Source of the DNA: Chloroflexota bacterium | Lineage (GTDB): Bacteria; Chloroflexota; Ktedonobacteria; Ktedonobacterales; Ktedonobacteraceae | Direction: 5' to 3' | DNA length: 39,808 nt | Assembly (NCBI GenBank): GCA_902812455.1 | Contig: CADDZH010000044.1 | Coordinates: forward strand, 1-39,808 | In this document: positions 25,537 through 33,029 of the stretch, in pieces | Numbering within the stretch: the first letter of the stretch is position 1 | How the letters are laid out: every line of letters starts with the position of its first letter | The notes under the pieces: model-generated | The model's input: the letters and a program-made list of their open reading frames with translations, nothing else | Database searches by the model: none | What the model was told of the DNA's origin: nothing | Program-made: the position numbers and the translations under genes

Positions 25537-26566
25537 TTGGAATCGTCGCGCACAGATAGCCGATAGCATTCTCGATACAGCGGGCATGACGCCGATGGTG
25601 CGCCTGCATCGCGTCGCCGGTGACGTTAAGCCTGCTATCGTCGCCAAAATCGAATATTTCAGCCCCAGCGGCAGCGTCAAAGACCGCATTCTGCCATTTC
25701 TCGTCTCTGAAGCCGAGCGGCGCGGTGACCTGCGCCCAGGTATGACCATCATCGAAGGCACGACTGGCAACACCGGCATCGCCACCGCCTGCGTAGGAGC
25801 CGCAAAGGGTTATCCGGTTGTGATCGTCATGCCGGAGGGTATGAGCGATGAACGCAAGAAGACCATCCGTGCCTATGGCGCGGAGCTTGTGCTGACTCCT
25901 GGAGCAGAGAGCGACGTAGACCTGGTCATTGAAAAGGTCAGGGGACTCAAAGCAGCCTCACCTGGCAAGTACTGGGAAGTGGGCCAGTTCGTCAACCAGG
26001 ACAACATCGAAGCCCATTATCGCACCACCGGCCCAGAAATCTGGGAGCAGACGGAGGGCAAGATCGGAGCGCTGGTGCTGGCTCAGGGCACAGGCGGCAC
26101 TGTCACGGGGGCAGCCAAATACCTCAAAGAGCAGAACCCCAACATCAAAGTCTTTGCTGCCGAACCTGCCGAGTGCGATATTCTCTCCGGCGGCTCGTGG
26201 GGTGCGCACAAAATTGAGGGCATCGGCGATGGCTTCATTCCTGAAGTGCTGCACGTCGAGTACCTGGATGGCGTTGTTACCGTCACCTCCGATGAAGCGC
26301 TTGAAATGGCTCGCCGCCTGGCACGTGAAGAGGGCATCTTCTGCGGCATCTCCTCGGGCTGCAATGTTACGGCTTCGCTTAAAGTTGCTCACCGCTATCC
26401 TGACACCGGCATGATCGTGACCGTCCTCTCCGATAACGGTTTGCGCTACTTCTCAACCGAACTCTGTGGCGTCCCCACCGAACTGGAAGTGCCAGACCGC
26501 GACCATCCCATCAGCGATGAGGACAGGGCAAAACTAGCCCGTGTCAAATTAGAGGTAATTCGATGA
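25529..26566 (+). CDS. cysteine-synthase-like fold-type II PLP enzyme
   Basis: A 345-residue PLP enzyme of the cysteine synthase/cystathionine beta-synthase group. The Schiff-base lysine is Lys51 in SGSVKDR; the phosphate and substrate loops are TTGNTG (79-83) and GTGGTVTG (187-194); GIGDGFIPE follows as in CysK. The substrate loop reads EGTTGNTG rather than the CysK standard EPTSGNTG, so the specificity may differ. In purine clusters a PLP lyase of the same fold (YgeX) deaminates 2,3-diaminopropionate, and this protein or the next may play that role. Start ATG has AAGGAG at 10 nt and overlaps the end of dinD. Sulphur-related genes are absent nearby, which speaks against plain cysteine synthesis. 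Confidence 0.85.
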   Translation: MVDWNRRAQIADSILDTAGMTPMVRLHRVAGDVKPAIVAKIEYFSPSGSVKDRILPFLVSEAERRGDLRPGMTIIEGTTGNTGIATACVGAAKGYPVVIVMPEGMSDERKKTIRAYGAELVLTPGAESDVDLVIEKVRGLKAASPGKYWEVGQFVNQDNIEAHYRTTGPEIWEQTEGKIGALVLAQGTGGTVTGAAKYLKEQNPNIKVFAAEPAECDILSGGSWGAHKIEGIGDGFIPEVLHVEYLDGVVTVTSDEALEMARRLAREEGIFCGISSGCNVTASLKVAHRYPDTGMIVTVLSDNGLRYFSTELCGVPTELEVPDRDHPISDEDRAKLARVKLEVIR

Positions 26567-26573
26567 TCATTAA

Positions 26574-26619
26574 TGTAGGGGCCGATTTATCGTGCCCATC
26601 GCCGATTGATCGGCCCACA
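26574..26619 (+). repeat. palindromic repeat family A, copy 3
   Basis: TGTAGGGGCCGATTTATCG, then a GCCCATC core, then GCCGATTGATCGGCCC. It fills about half of the 103-nt gap between the two PLP enzyme genes and is nearly identical, on the opposite strand, to copy 1. Confidence 0.78.
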
Positions 26620-26669
26620 GGCAACCCCTCATATACCCCGGTAATGTTCATTACAGCGTCCAGGAAATC

Positions 26670-27926
26670 ATGATGCCAGCCAGCCACATCTCACATGTAC
26701 AATGCGTCCTCTGCGGAACCGGCTATGATCCCGCCGAAGTCACCTATACCTGCCCGGCCTGCGGCCCCCTGGGCGTCCTTGCCGTCCATTATGACTACCA
26801 GCAGATTGCTCCACACATCAGCCGCGCTCAGTTGGCAGCCAACCATGACCCGACTATGTGGCGATACCGCCCCCTCTTGCCGATTTCGTATAGCCATAAA
26901 GCTGCACCTCCATTATCGATAGGTGGCACACCTCTCTACCCGGTTGAGCGGCTTCGGCAGCGCCTGGGAATGAACGATCTCTGGCTCAAGGACGACACGC
27001 GCAACCCCAGCGCCTCCCTCAAGGATCGAGCTAGCATCATTGCAGTCATGCTGGCAGAAGGGAGGACGGTTGCCTGCGCCTCTACCGGCAATGCCGCTTC
27101 GTCACTAGCTGTGCAGGCGGCAGCGGCTGGCTTATCCTGCTATATCTTCGTGCCGCGCTACGCCCCGCGTGCCAAAATCGTGCAGTTGCTCATGTGCGGC
27201 GCTATCGTCTTCGCAGTCGATGGCACATATGACGATGCCTTTGACCTCTGTATCGAGGCCTGCAATGCCTTCGGCTGGTATAACCGCAATACAGGCTACA
27301 ATCCCTATCTGGTCGAGGGCAAGAAAACTGCCGGCCTGGAAATCGCCGAACAGCTCGGCTGGCAGGTACCCGATACCGTGCTGGTGCCAACAGGCGATGG
27401 CTGCATCATCAGCGGCGTCTACCGGGGCTTTGAGGATTTCTATCGCCTGGGTATGATCGATCACCTGCCGCGCCTGGTTGCCGTCCAGGCCGAGGGCTCG
27501 CCTGCCATTGTCCGCGCCCTGGAAGGAGACGGCATCATACGCGCTTGCGAAGCCCATACCATCGCCGATGGCATCTCGGTCGGCCTGCCCCGTAACGGAG
27601 CAATGGCTGTGCAGCATATTCGCGCCAGCAATGGCTTTGGCATCACCGTGTCCGACGAGGAGATAGTAGCAGCGGAAAAAGAACTTGCCCGGCTGACAGG
27701 TGTCTTTGCCGAACCGTCCGGCGCTGCCTCTTATGCCGGTCTGCTCCGTTTGCTCGACGAAGGCAAAATCGCCCGCGATGAGCGCGTTGTCCTGCTCGTC
27801 ACCGGCAGCGGCCTCAAAAGTATCGACGCTATTGCTGGCGTTGCTGGCAGCATTATCCCAATCCCAAAGGGCACTGAGGGCCTGGCAACGGTAGAACGAG
27901 AAATCACGAAGGGAGAATCGAGGTGA
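26670..27926 (+). CDS. threonine-synthase-like PLP enzyme with zinc ribbon
   Basis: A 418-residue fold-type II PLP enzyme. An N-terminal zinc ribbon has CVLC (Cys12, Cys15) and CPAC (Cys28, Cys31), then the catalytic domain with NPSASLKDR (Lys118), STGNAAS (138-144) and a Ser/Gly-rich phosphate loop, VPTGDGC. This layout is seen in thrC-type proteins of Archaea and Chloroflexota. The purine-operon setting and the lack of other threonine-pathway genes suggest a different reaction, possibly deamination of an amino acid from purine breakdown such as 2,3-diaminopropionate. It overlaps the start of ssnA by 4 nt and is therefore coupled to it. ATGs lie at residues 1 and 2; AGGA precedes them. Confidence 0.83.
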   Translation: MMPASHISHVQCVLCGTGYDPAEVTYTCPACGPLGVLAVHYDYQQIAPHISRAQLAANHDPTMWRYRPLLPISYSHKAAPPLSIGGTPLYPVERLRQRLGMNDLWLKDDTRNPSASLKDRASIIAVMLAEGRTVACASTGNAASSLAVQAAAAGLSCYIFVPRYAPRAKIVQLLMCGAIVFAVDGTYDDAFDLCIEACNAFGWYNRNTGYNPYLVEGKKTAGLEIAEQLGWQVPDTVLVPTGDGCIISGVYRGFEDFYRLGMIDHLPRLVAVQAEGSPAIVRALEGDGIIRACEAHTIADGISVGLPRNGAMAVQHIRASNGFGITVSDEEIVAAEKELARLTGVFAEPSGAASYAGLLRLLDEGKIARDERVVLLVTGSGLKSIDAIAGVAGSIIPIPKGTEGLATVEREITKGESR

Positions 27927-29449
27927 ATCCATTGCCTCCAAACGGAGATTATCCTGAAGATGAATCGTCGTATAGTAGAGGCGAGGGCGGTGAGGTAGGG
28001 GGTGGGGTGCCCTTGTGGTCGCCCGTCCATTCCCATCATCTGGGTGGGGTGCCTTTGTGGTCGCCCGTCGAAAGTCCTGCTTCACACACCCTTATCGGGA
28101 ACGGAACCATCGTTACACTCGATACCGGTAACCGGCTCATTGAACATGGAGCTATCCTTGTTCATGGAGATCGCATCGCTGCTCTTGGCTCCGATAACGA
28201 GCTGCGCCAGCAGTACCCTGATGCCCAGTATATTGATGCCAACGGCGGACTGATCATGCCCGGCTTCCTCTGCACGCACACCCATTTTTACGGCGCGTTT
28301 GCTCGAGGTATGCCTATCCCTGGAGAGCCGCCGCGCAACTTTCCTGAAATCCTCGAACGCCTCTGGTGGCGACTGGATAAACTGCTCACACTCGAAGATA
28401 TTCGTGCCAGCGCCGAAATATTCATGGTTGATGCGATTCGTCACGGCACAACCTGTGTCGTTGATCATCACGCCAGCCCCAACGCCGTTGATGGCAGCCT
28501 GGATGTCATTGCTGATGTTGTTGGCCAGGCTGGCATTCGCGCCTGCCTTGCCTATGAGGTCTCGAACCGAGATGGCCCTGCTATCACCGAGGCAGGTATT
28601 CGCGAGAACGAGCGCTTCATCCGCTCGCTGCGCTCTGCACGTCGCCAGCAGGCCGGGGCGGGCATGATCGCTGCCAGCTATGGCCTGCACGCTTCATTCA
28701 CTCTCAGCCAGTTCTCGCTGGAACGCTGCGCTGCTGGCGGGGCCGATCTCGGTGTGGGCTTCCATATTCATGTGGCAGAGGATGCGAGCGACGAAGAGGA
28801 CAGCATAAAGCGTTTTGGAGTTCGCACCGTTGAGCGGCTCGCCAACATGAGCATTCTAGGGCCGCGCAGCATCGTCGCTCACTGCGTGCATGTCGATGGC
28901 GGAGAAATTGGGCGGCTGGCCACGACGCATACCAACAGCGTCCATAACCCGCGCTCCAATATGAATAACGCTGTTGGTCGCGCTCCGGTCGAGCAGATGA
29001 TCGGGGCAGGCGTCAACGTGGGCCTCGGCAACGATGGCTTCAGCATGAACATGATGCAGGAGATGAAGGCGGCTTACCTGCTCCACAAGCTGGCGCTGGC
29101 CGATCCTCGCGCTATGCCTGCTGATCTGGTGCTGGATATGGCTTTCCGGCACAATGCTCGCATTATCAATGCCGTCTTCAGCCCGTTTTGCCCGGATTTC
29201 CCGCCTGTTGGAGCATTGAGCGTTGGCGCAGCAGCCGATCTCGTCCTGCTCGACTACTACCCGCCGACGCCGCTCAACAGCGAGAATTTCCCGTGGCACC
29301 TGATCTTTGGCATCGACGCCCAGCATGTCAATTCGACAATGGTGTCCGGGCGCTGGCTCATGCGCAACCGCCAGTTGCTTACCGTCGATGAAGAACGTAT
29401 TCATGCCCGAGCCCACAAACTAGCCCAGGCACTATGGAAGCGCCTGTAG
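27923..29449 (+). CDS. ssnA: SsnA-like amidohydrolase with repeat-derived N-terminus
   Basis: A 508-residue metal-dependent amidohydrolase of the SsnA/guanine-deaminase group. Zinc site: THTHF (His119, His121), FHIHVAED, and GNDGFSMNM near the end of the barrel; PPRNFPEILERLWWRLD and TTCVVDHHASP are typical SsnA strings. It should hydrolyse a purine or ring-opened intermediate; the true substrate is unsettled even for E. coli SsnA. The homologous part begins about residue 55. The first ~50 residues carry two copies of GGVPLWSPV (27-35, 41-49) that are translated from the 15-base dispersed repeat also found near 38.5 kb. The start is GTG, overlapping the previous stop (GTGA), with GGGAG 7 nt upstream. 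Confidence 0.88.
   Translation: MNPLPPNGDYPEDESSYSRGEGGEVGGGVPLWSPVHSHHLGGVPLWSPVESPASHTLIGNGTIVTLDTGNRLIEHGAILVHGDRIAALGSDNELRQQYPDAQYIDANGGLIMPGFLCTHTHFYGAFARGMPIPGEPPRNFPEILERLWWRLDKLLTLEDIRASAEIFMVDAIRHGTTCVVDHHASPNAVDGSLDVIADVVGQAGIRACLAYEVSNRDGPAITEAGIRENERFIRSLRSARRQQAGAGMIAASYGLHASFTLSQFSLERCAAGGADLGVGFHIHVAEDASDEEDSIKRFGVRTVERLANMSILGPRSIVAHCVHVDGGEIGRLATTHTNSVHNPRSNMNNAVGRAPVEQMIGAGVNVGLGNDGFSMNMMQEMKAAYLLHKLALADPRAMPADLVLDMAFRHNARIINAVFSPFCPDFPPVGALSVGAAADLVLLDYYPPTPLNSENFPWHLIFGIDAQHVNSTMVSGRWLMRNRQLLTVDEERIHARAHKLAQALWKRL
28010..28066 (-). repeat. two copies of the GGGCGACCACAAGGG repeat inside ssnA
   Basis: CCCTTGTGGTCGCCC (28010-28024) and CCTTTGTGGTCGCCC (28052-28066) lie 42 nt apart, in frame, in the 5' end of ssnA. 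On the minus strand they are the same unit as the array near 38.44-38.59 kb. The spacing keeps both copies in the same reading frame, so both give PLWSPV. Confidence 0.8.
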
Positions 29450-29506
29450 GTTCCCGATTGATCGTGGAACCCGATGTATCGTGCCCATCGCCGATTCATC
29501 GGCCCT
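29445..29506 (+). repeat. palindromic repeat family A, copy 4 (extended)
   Basis: TGTAGGTTCCCGATTGATCG, then CCGATGTATCGTGCCCATCG and GCCGATTCATCGGCCC follow directly after the ssnA stop (which lies within the first bases). It is a longer variant with an extra CCGAT unit and occupies about half of the 125-nt gap to ygeY. Confidence 0.75.
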
Positions 29507-29574
29507 GTTCTGGCCAATCGTATGAGCGCATTGCATCGAGCGTACCTGGTATGGTTATCCGATAGAAAGGAATA

Positions 29575-30786
29575 ATGATCTTGAACATCCGTGAAGCACA
29601 ACATGCAGTGCAGCAGGAACTGGTCCGCCACCATGACGCCATGATCCAGTTCCTGCGCGATATTGTTGCTATTCCCAGCTACGACAGCCGGATCGGGCCT
29701 GTCGGCGATGCTATCGGCGCTCGCATGGCCGATCTTGGCTTCGACGAGGTGCGCCGTGACTCGATGGGCAATATCCTGGGCCGCGTTGGCGATGGCCCGC
29801 GCATCTTGCTTTATGACAGCCATATCGACACGGTTGGCATTGCCGATCCTGCTCAATGGCAGTGGGACCCGTTCGAGGGCAAGTTCGAGAACGGCATCAT
29901 CTACGGCCTCGGTGCGGGCGATGAAAAGTGCTCAACGCCACCCATGATCTATGCCCTGGCAACCCTCAAGAAGTTGGGATTAGCAAAAGGCTGGACGCTC
30001 TATTATTTTGGCAACATGGAAGAGTGGTGCGACGGTATCTCCGGCAATGCCCTGGTTGAGCACGAGGGCATCCGCCCTGATTTTGTGGTCATTGGCGAAT
30101 CCACCAGCATGGAGATTTATCGTGGCCATCGCGGGCGCACCGAAATCAGCGTCACCTTCAGGGGGCGCGGCTGCCATGCCAGCGAGCCGGAGCGTGGCGA
30201 TAATGCTCTCTACAAAGCCATCCCCTTTATCCAGGGCGTCGAGCAGTTGCACCAGGAACTCAAAACTCGTCCGGACCCATTTCTTGGCCCTGGCTCCATC
30301 ACCGTCACCAACATCAGCACGCGCACGGCCTCGCTCAACGCAGTTCCCGACGAGTGTAGCCTCTATATCGACCGGCGCATGCATCCCGCTGAGACCAAAG
30401 AGGTGATCTTGAACGAACTGCGCTCGCTCCCCAACGCCGATCAGGCCGAGATCGTCATTCCTATGTACGAGGTGCCGAGCTACACCGGCTTCGTCTTCCC
30501 CGTCGAGAAGGTCTTCCCGGCATGGGCCTTGCCGGAAGAGCATCCCTATGTCCAGGCCGGCAAAGCCACCTTTGAAAGCTGCTATGGGCGACCGGCCAGA
30601 ACAGGCAAGTGGATATTTTCGACCAACGCCACCTACTGGATGGGTAAGGCCGGCATCCCTTCCATCGGCTTTGGCCCAGGCGAAGAACGCTGGGCGCACA
30701 CCGTCCTCGACCAGGTGCCCGCCTCCGAGGTCGTCCAATCTGCCGATTTTTACGCCATGCTTCCCTTATTCCTGGAGGTTCTATGA
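29575..30786 (+). CDS. ygeY: YgeY-type M20 hydrolase
   Basis: A 403-residue M20 family hydrolase. The dinuclear metal site is visible: DSHIDT (His83, Asp85), GAGDEK (Asp116), NMEEWCDG (catalytic Glu149, metal Glu150), and a late His in RWAHT. The string GIRPDFVVIGEST followed by YRGHRGRTEI and CHASEPERGDNALYK is the YgeY/peptidase-like pattern; Cys119 replaces the Gly found in most relatives. YgeY proteins are in purine/urate operons and are thought to hydrolyse an amide or ureido bond of an acyclic intermediate. The ATG has AAAGG close by. It overlaps the carbamate kinase start by 4 nt. Confidence 0.9.
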   Translation: MILNIREAQHAVQQELVRHHDAMIQFLRDIVAIPSYDSRIGPVGDAIGARMADLGFDEVRRDSMGNILGRVGDGPRILLYDSHIDTVGIADPAQWQWDPFEGKFENGIIYGLGAGDEKCSTPPMIYALATLKKLGLAKGWTLYYFGNMEEWCDGISGNALVEHEGIRPDFVVIGESTSMEIYRGHRGRTEISVTFRGRGCHASEPERGDNALYKAIPFIQGVEQLHQELKTRPDPFLGPGSITVTNISTRTASLNAVPDECSLYIDRRMHPAETKEVILNELRSLPNADQAEIVIPMYEVPSYTGFVFPVEKVFPAWALPEEHPYVQAGKATFESCYGRPARTGKWIFSTNATYWMGKAGIPSIGFGPGEERWAHTVLDQVPASEVVQSADFYAMLPLFLEVL

Positions 30787-31736
30787 CGAAACTCGCTGTT
30801 GTTGCCATCGGTGGCAACTCCCTGATCAAAGATGAAGCGCACAAAACCGTCCCTGACCAGTTTAATGCTGTTCGCGAGACTGCTGTGCATATTGCCAGGA
30901 TGATCGAGCAGGGCTGGAACGTCGTCATCACACATGGCAACGGCCCGCAGGTTGGTTTCATCCTCTTGCGCTCCGAGTACTCCCGCCACGTCTTGCATAC
31001 CGTTCCCCTTGATTCCTGCGGCGCAGATACCCAGGGGGCCATCGGTTACATGATCCAGCAGGCGCTGTACAATGAGTTTGTCCGCCGCAAGATGCAGCGC
31101 CAGTGTGTGACGGTGGTCACGCAGGTAGTCGTTGATAGCAACGATCCGGCCATGCGCAATCCCTCTAAGCCCATAGGTTCCTTCTACAAAGAAGAGGATG
31201 CACGCATCAAGATGGAGCAAGAAGGTTGGACCATGGTCGAGGATGCCGGTCGTGGCTGGCGTCGCGTCGTGCCTTCACCACTCCCACAGGAGATCATCGA
31301 GCGGGACGCTATCGAAACCTTGCTCAAGAACAATTTCATTGTTGTGGCTGTTGGCGGCGGTGGCATTCCAGTGGTGCGCAATGCTGATGGGATGCTGCAC
31401 GGAGTCGAAGGCGTGATCGACAAAGATCTTGCCTCCAGCTTGCTCGCTACCAGCCTGCATGCCGATCTCCTGCTCATCTCGACAGCCATCGAAAAAGTCG
31501 CGCTCAACTTCAGGAAGCCCGATCAGCGCGACCTTGATAGCATCACGCTGAGCGAAGCCAGGCGCTATTATGCCGAAGGCCACTTCGCAAAGGGCAGTAT
31601 GGGGCCAAAAATCCAGGCCATCATCAATTATCTCGAACGTGGTGGCCGCGCCGCCCTGATCACCATGCCCGAAACCATTGACGATGCCCTGGTCGGTAAA
31701 ACCGGCACCTGGATCGTGCCCGATAATACCGTGTAG
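30783..31736 (+). CDS. yqeA: carbamate kinase
   Basis: A 317-residue carbamate kinase of the amino-acid kinase fold. Family motifs in order: VVAIGGNSL (nucleotide loop), THGNGPQVG, the VVTQVVVD strand, FIVVAVGGGGIPV, GVEGVIDKD and FAKGSMGPKI. Catabolic direction: carbamoyl phosphate plus ADP gives ATP, ammonia and CO2. The start codon overlaps the ygeY stop (ATGA), so translation is coupled. In E. coli the homologue YqeA sits in the same gene set. No arginine deiminase or ornithine carbamoyltransferase is near, so a role in ureido-compound breakdown is more likely than arginine fermentation. Confidence 0.95.
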   Translation: MTKLAVVAIGGNSLIKDEAHKTVPDQFNAVRETAVHIARMIEQGWNVVITHGNGPQVGFILLRSEYSRHVLHTVPLDSCGADTQGAIGYMIQQALYNEFVRRKMQRQCVTVVTQVVVDSNDPAMRNPSKPIGSFYKEEDARIKMEQEGWTMVEDAGRGWRRVVPSPLPQEIIERDAIETLLKNNFIVVAVGGGGIPVVRNADGMLHGVEGVIDKDLASSLLATSLHADLLLISTAIEKVALNFRKPDQRDLDSITLSEARRYYAEGHFAKGSMGPKIQAIINYLERGGRAALITMPETIDDALVGKTGTWIVPDNTV

Positions 31737-31793
31737 GGGCGCAATTATGAATTTTTTACAAACAAGATCGGCAAGGAACCGGTGGCCCCTGTG

Positions 31794-31928
31794 CTGTAGG
31801 GACAGGAGGTGGGGTAGAGTGGATGCCGGGGCCTTGTGCCTGTCCCCATTGCTCCAGGTGCGCGGCTGCCGCAGGGGGCAAGCGCAAGGCCCCCACCCGG
31901 CATCCACATCCGCTCCTTGCCCCTACAG
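31794..31928. repeat. large imperfect inverted repeat (MITE-like) between yqeA and ygeW
   Basis: The left arm (31794-31847) and the reverse complement of the right arm (31875-31928) both start with CTGTAGGG, share GTGGATGCCGGG and end in GCC-TTG-rich sequence and GTCCCC/TGCCCC. The arms are about 54 nt each with mismatches and a ~27-nt loop. One arm is shared with the copy at 14.66 kb. The 264-nt gap holds this element plus an AT-rich stretch and a fragment like TGTAGGGGCGCAATT just after yqeA. Confidence 0.7.
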
Positions 31929-32000
31929 GCGATGAGATCGCTTCATCATTCCCGAATTTAGTTGGCAGCATTTATCATCGCACATAGAAAGGATAAACAA

Positions 32001-32984
32001 ATGAAAACAAACTTACGTGGACGTGACTTCATCACCACCCAGGAATGGACAAAAGAAGAACTCGAAACCGTTCTCCACCTGGCCTTCGACCTCAAAATGA
32101 AATGGGGACTTGATATCCCTACGCGCTTGCTACGGGACAAAACCCTCTTCATGCTCTTTTTCTTTTCATCAACTCGTACGCGCAACTCGTTTGAGGCCGG
32201 TATGACACGCCTGGGTGGCCACGCTATCTTTCTTGAACCGGATAAGATGCAAATCTCGCATGGCGATACGCCCAAAGAGATCGGCAAGATTCTCTCTTCC
32301 TATGGGCATGGCATCGCCATCCGCCACTGCGATTGGGGCGAGGGCAACAAATATCTGCGCGCCGTCGCCGAATACGCTAGCGTGCCAGTCATCAACATGC
32401 AGTGCGACATCTACCATCCTTGCCAGGCCATGGCCGATCTTATGACCTGTATTGAGAAAAAGGGCGATCTGCGCGGCAAAAAAGTCGTCATGTCCTGGGC
32501 CTATGCCAAATCCTATACCAAGCCGCTCTCACTGCCCCAGTCGGTCATCGAACTCTTTACTCAATTTGGCGCTGATGTCACGCTCGCCCACCCGCCAGAA
32601 TTTGAACTCATGCAGGAAATCCTTGAAAACGCTGCCAATAATGCCCGCAAGACAGGCGGCAGCTTCAAAATCATGCATGACATGGACGAAGCCTTCGCTG
32701 GCGCCGATATCGTCTATCCTAAGAGCTGGGGGCCATTAGTGACCATTAAAGACGACTCACAAATGGTAGATATTATCCGCAAGTATGAGAGCTGGATCTG
32801 CGACGAGCGGCGCATGTCGCTGGCCAAAGAGGACGCCATCTACATGCACTGCCTCCCTGCCGATCGCGGCGTTGAAGTCACTGATGCCGTGATCGACGGC
32901 CCTCAATCGGTTGTCTACGACCAGGCCGAGAACCGCATGCATGTGCAGAACGCCATCATGGCCCTCACCATGGGAGGAAGATAA
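32001..32984 (+). CDS. ygeW: YgeW-type carbamoyltransferase
   Basis: A 327-residue member of the aspartate/ornithine carbamoyltransferase family. The carbamoyl-phosphate motif SSTRTR (56-61), HPCQAMADL and HCLPADRG are intact. The overall sequence, including VVMSWAYAKSYTKPLSLPQS, is of YgeW type, a group of carbamoyltransferases without the classical OTC amino-acid loop and with unknown natural substrate. In purine operons it is thought to phosphorolyse a ureido compound to carbamoyl phosphate for carbamate kinase. The ATG was chosen because AAAGGA lies upstream and the family starts there; the frame is open 13 codons further. E. coli YgeW is longer (about 396 aa). Confidence 0.9.
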   Translation: MKTNLRGRDFITTQEWTKEELETVLHLAFDLKMKWGLDIPTRLLRDKTLFMLFFFSSTRTRNSFEAGMTRLGGHAIFLEPDKMQISHGDTPKEIGKILSSYGHGIAIRHCDWGEGNKYLRAVAEYASVPVINMQCDIYHPCQAMADLMTCIEKKGDLRGKKVVMSWAYAKSYTKPLSLPQSVIELFTQFGADVTLAHPPEFELMQEILENAANNARKTGGSFKIMHDMDEAFAGADIVYPKSWGPLVTIKDDSQMVDIIRKYESWICDERRMSLAKEDAIYMHCLPADRGVEVTDAVIDGPQSVVYDQAENRMHVQNAIMALTMGGR

Positions 32985-32994
32985 TCGCATAGAG

Positions 32995-33010
32995 GCGCAA
33001 TTCATTGCGC
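32995..33010. repeat. small GCGCAAT palindrome between ygeW and the MaoC gene
   Basis: GCGCAAT (32995-33001) and ATTGCGC (33004-33010) form a perfect 7-bp inverted repeat with a TC spacer. It sits in the 45-nt gap and overlaps neither gene; a related fragment follows yqeA. It resembles the short AGGGGCGCAATTCATTGCGC elements common in some bacterial genomes. Confidence 0.6.
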
Positions 33011-33029
33011 CCAAAGGAGACACAAACCC

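Noticed and set aside
26670..27926. Threonine biosynthesis locus
   Set aside because: There is no homoserine kinase, homoserine dehydrogenase or aspartate kinase nearby, and the gene is translationally coupled to ssnA.
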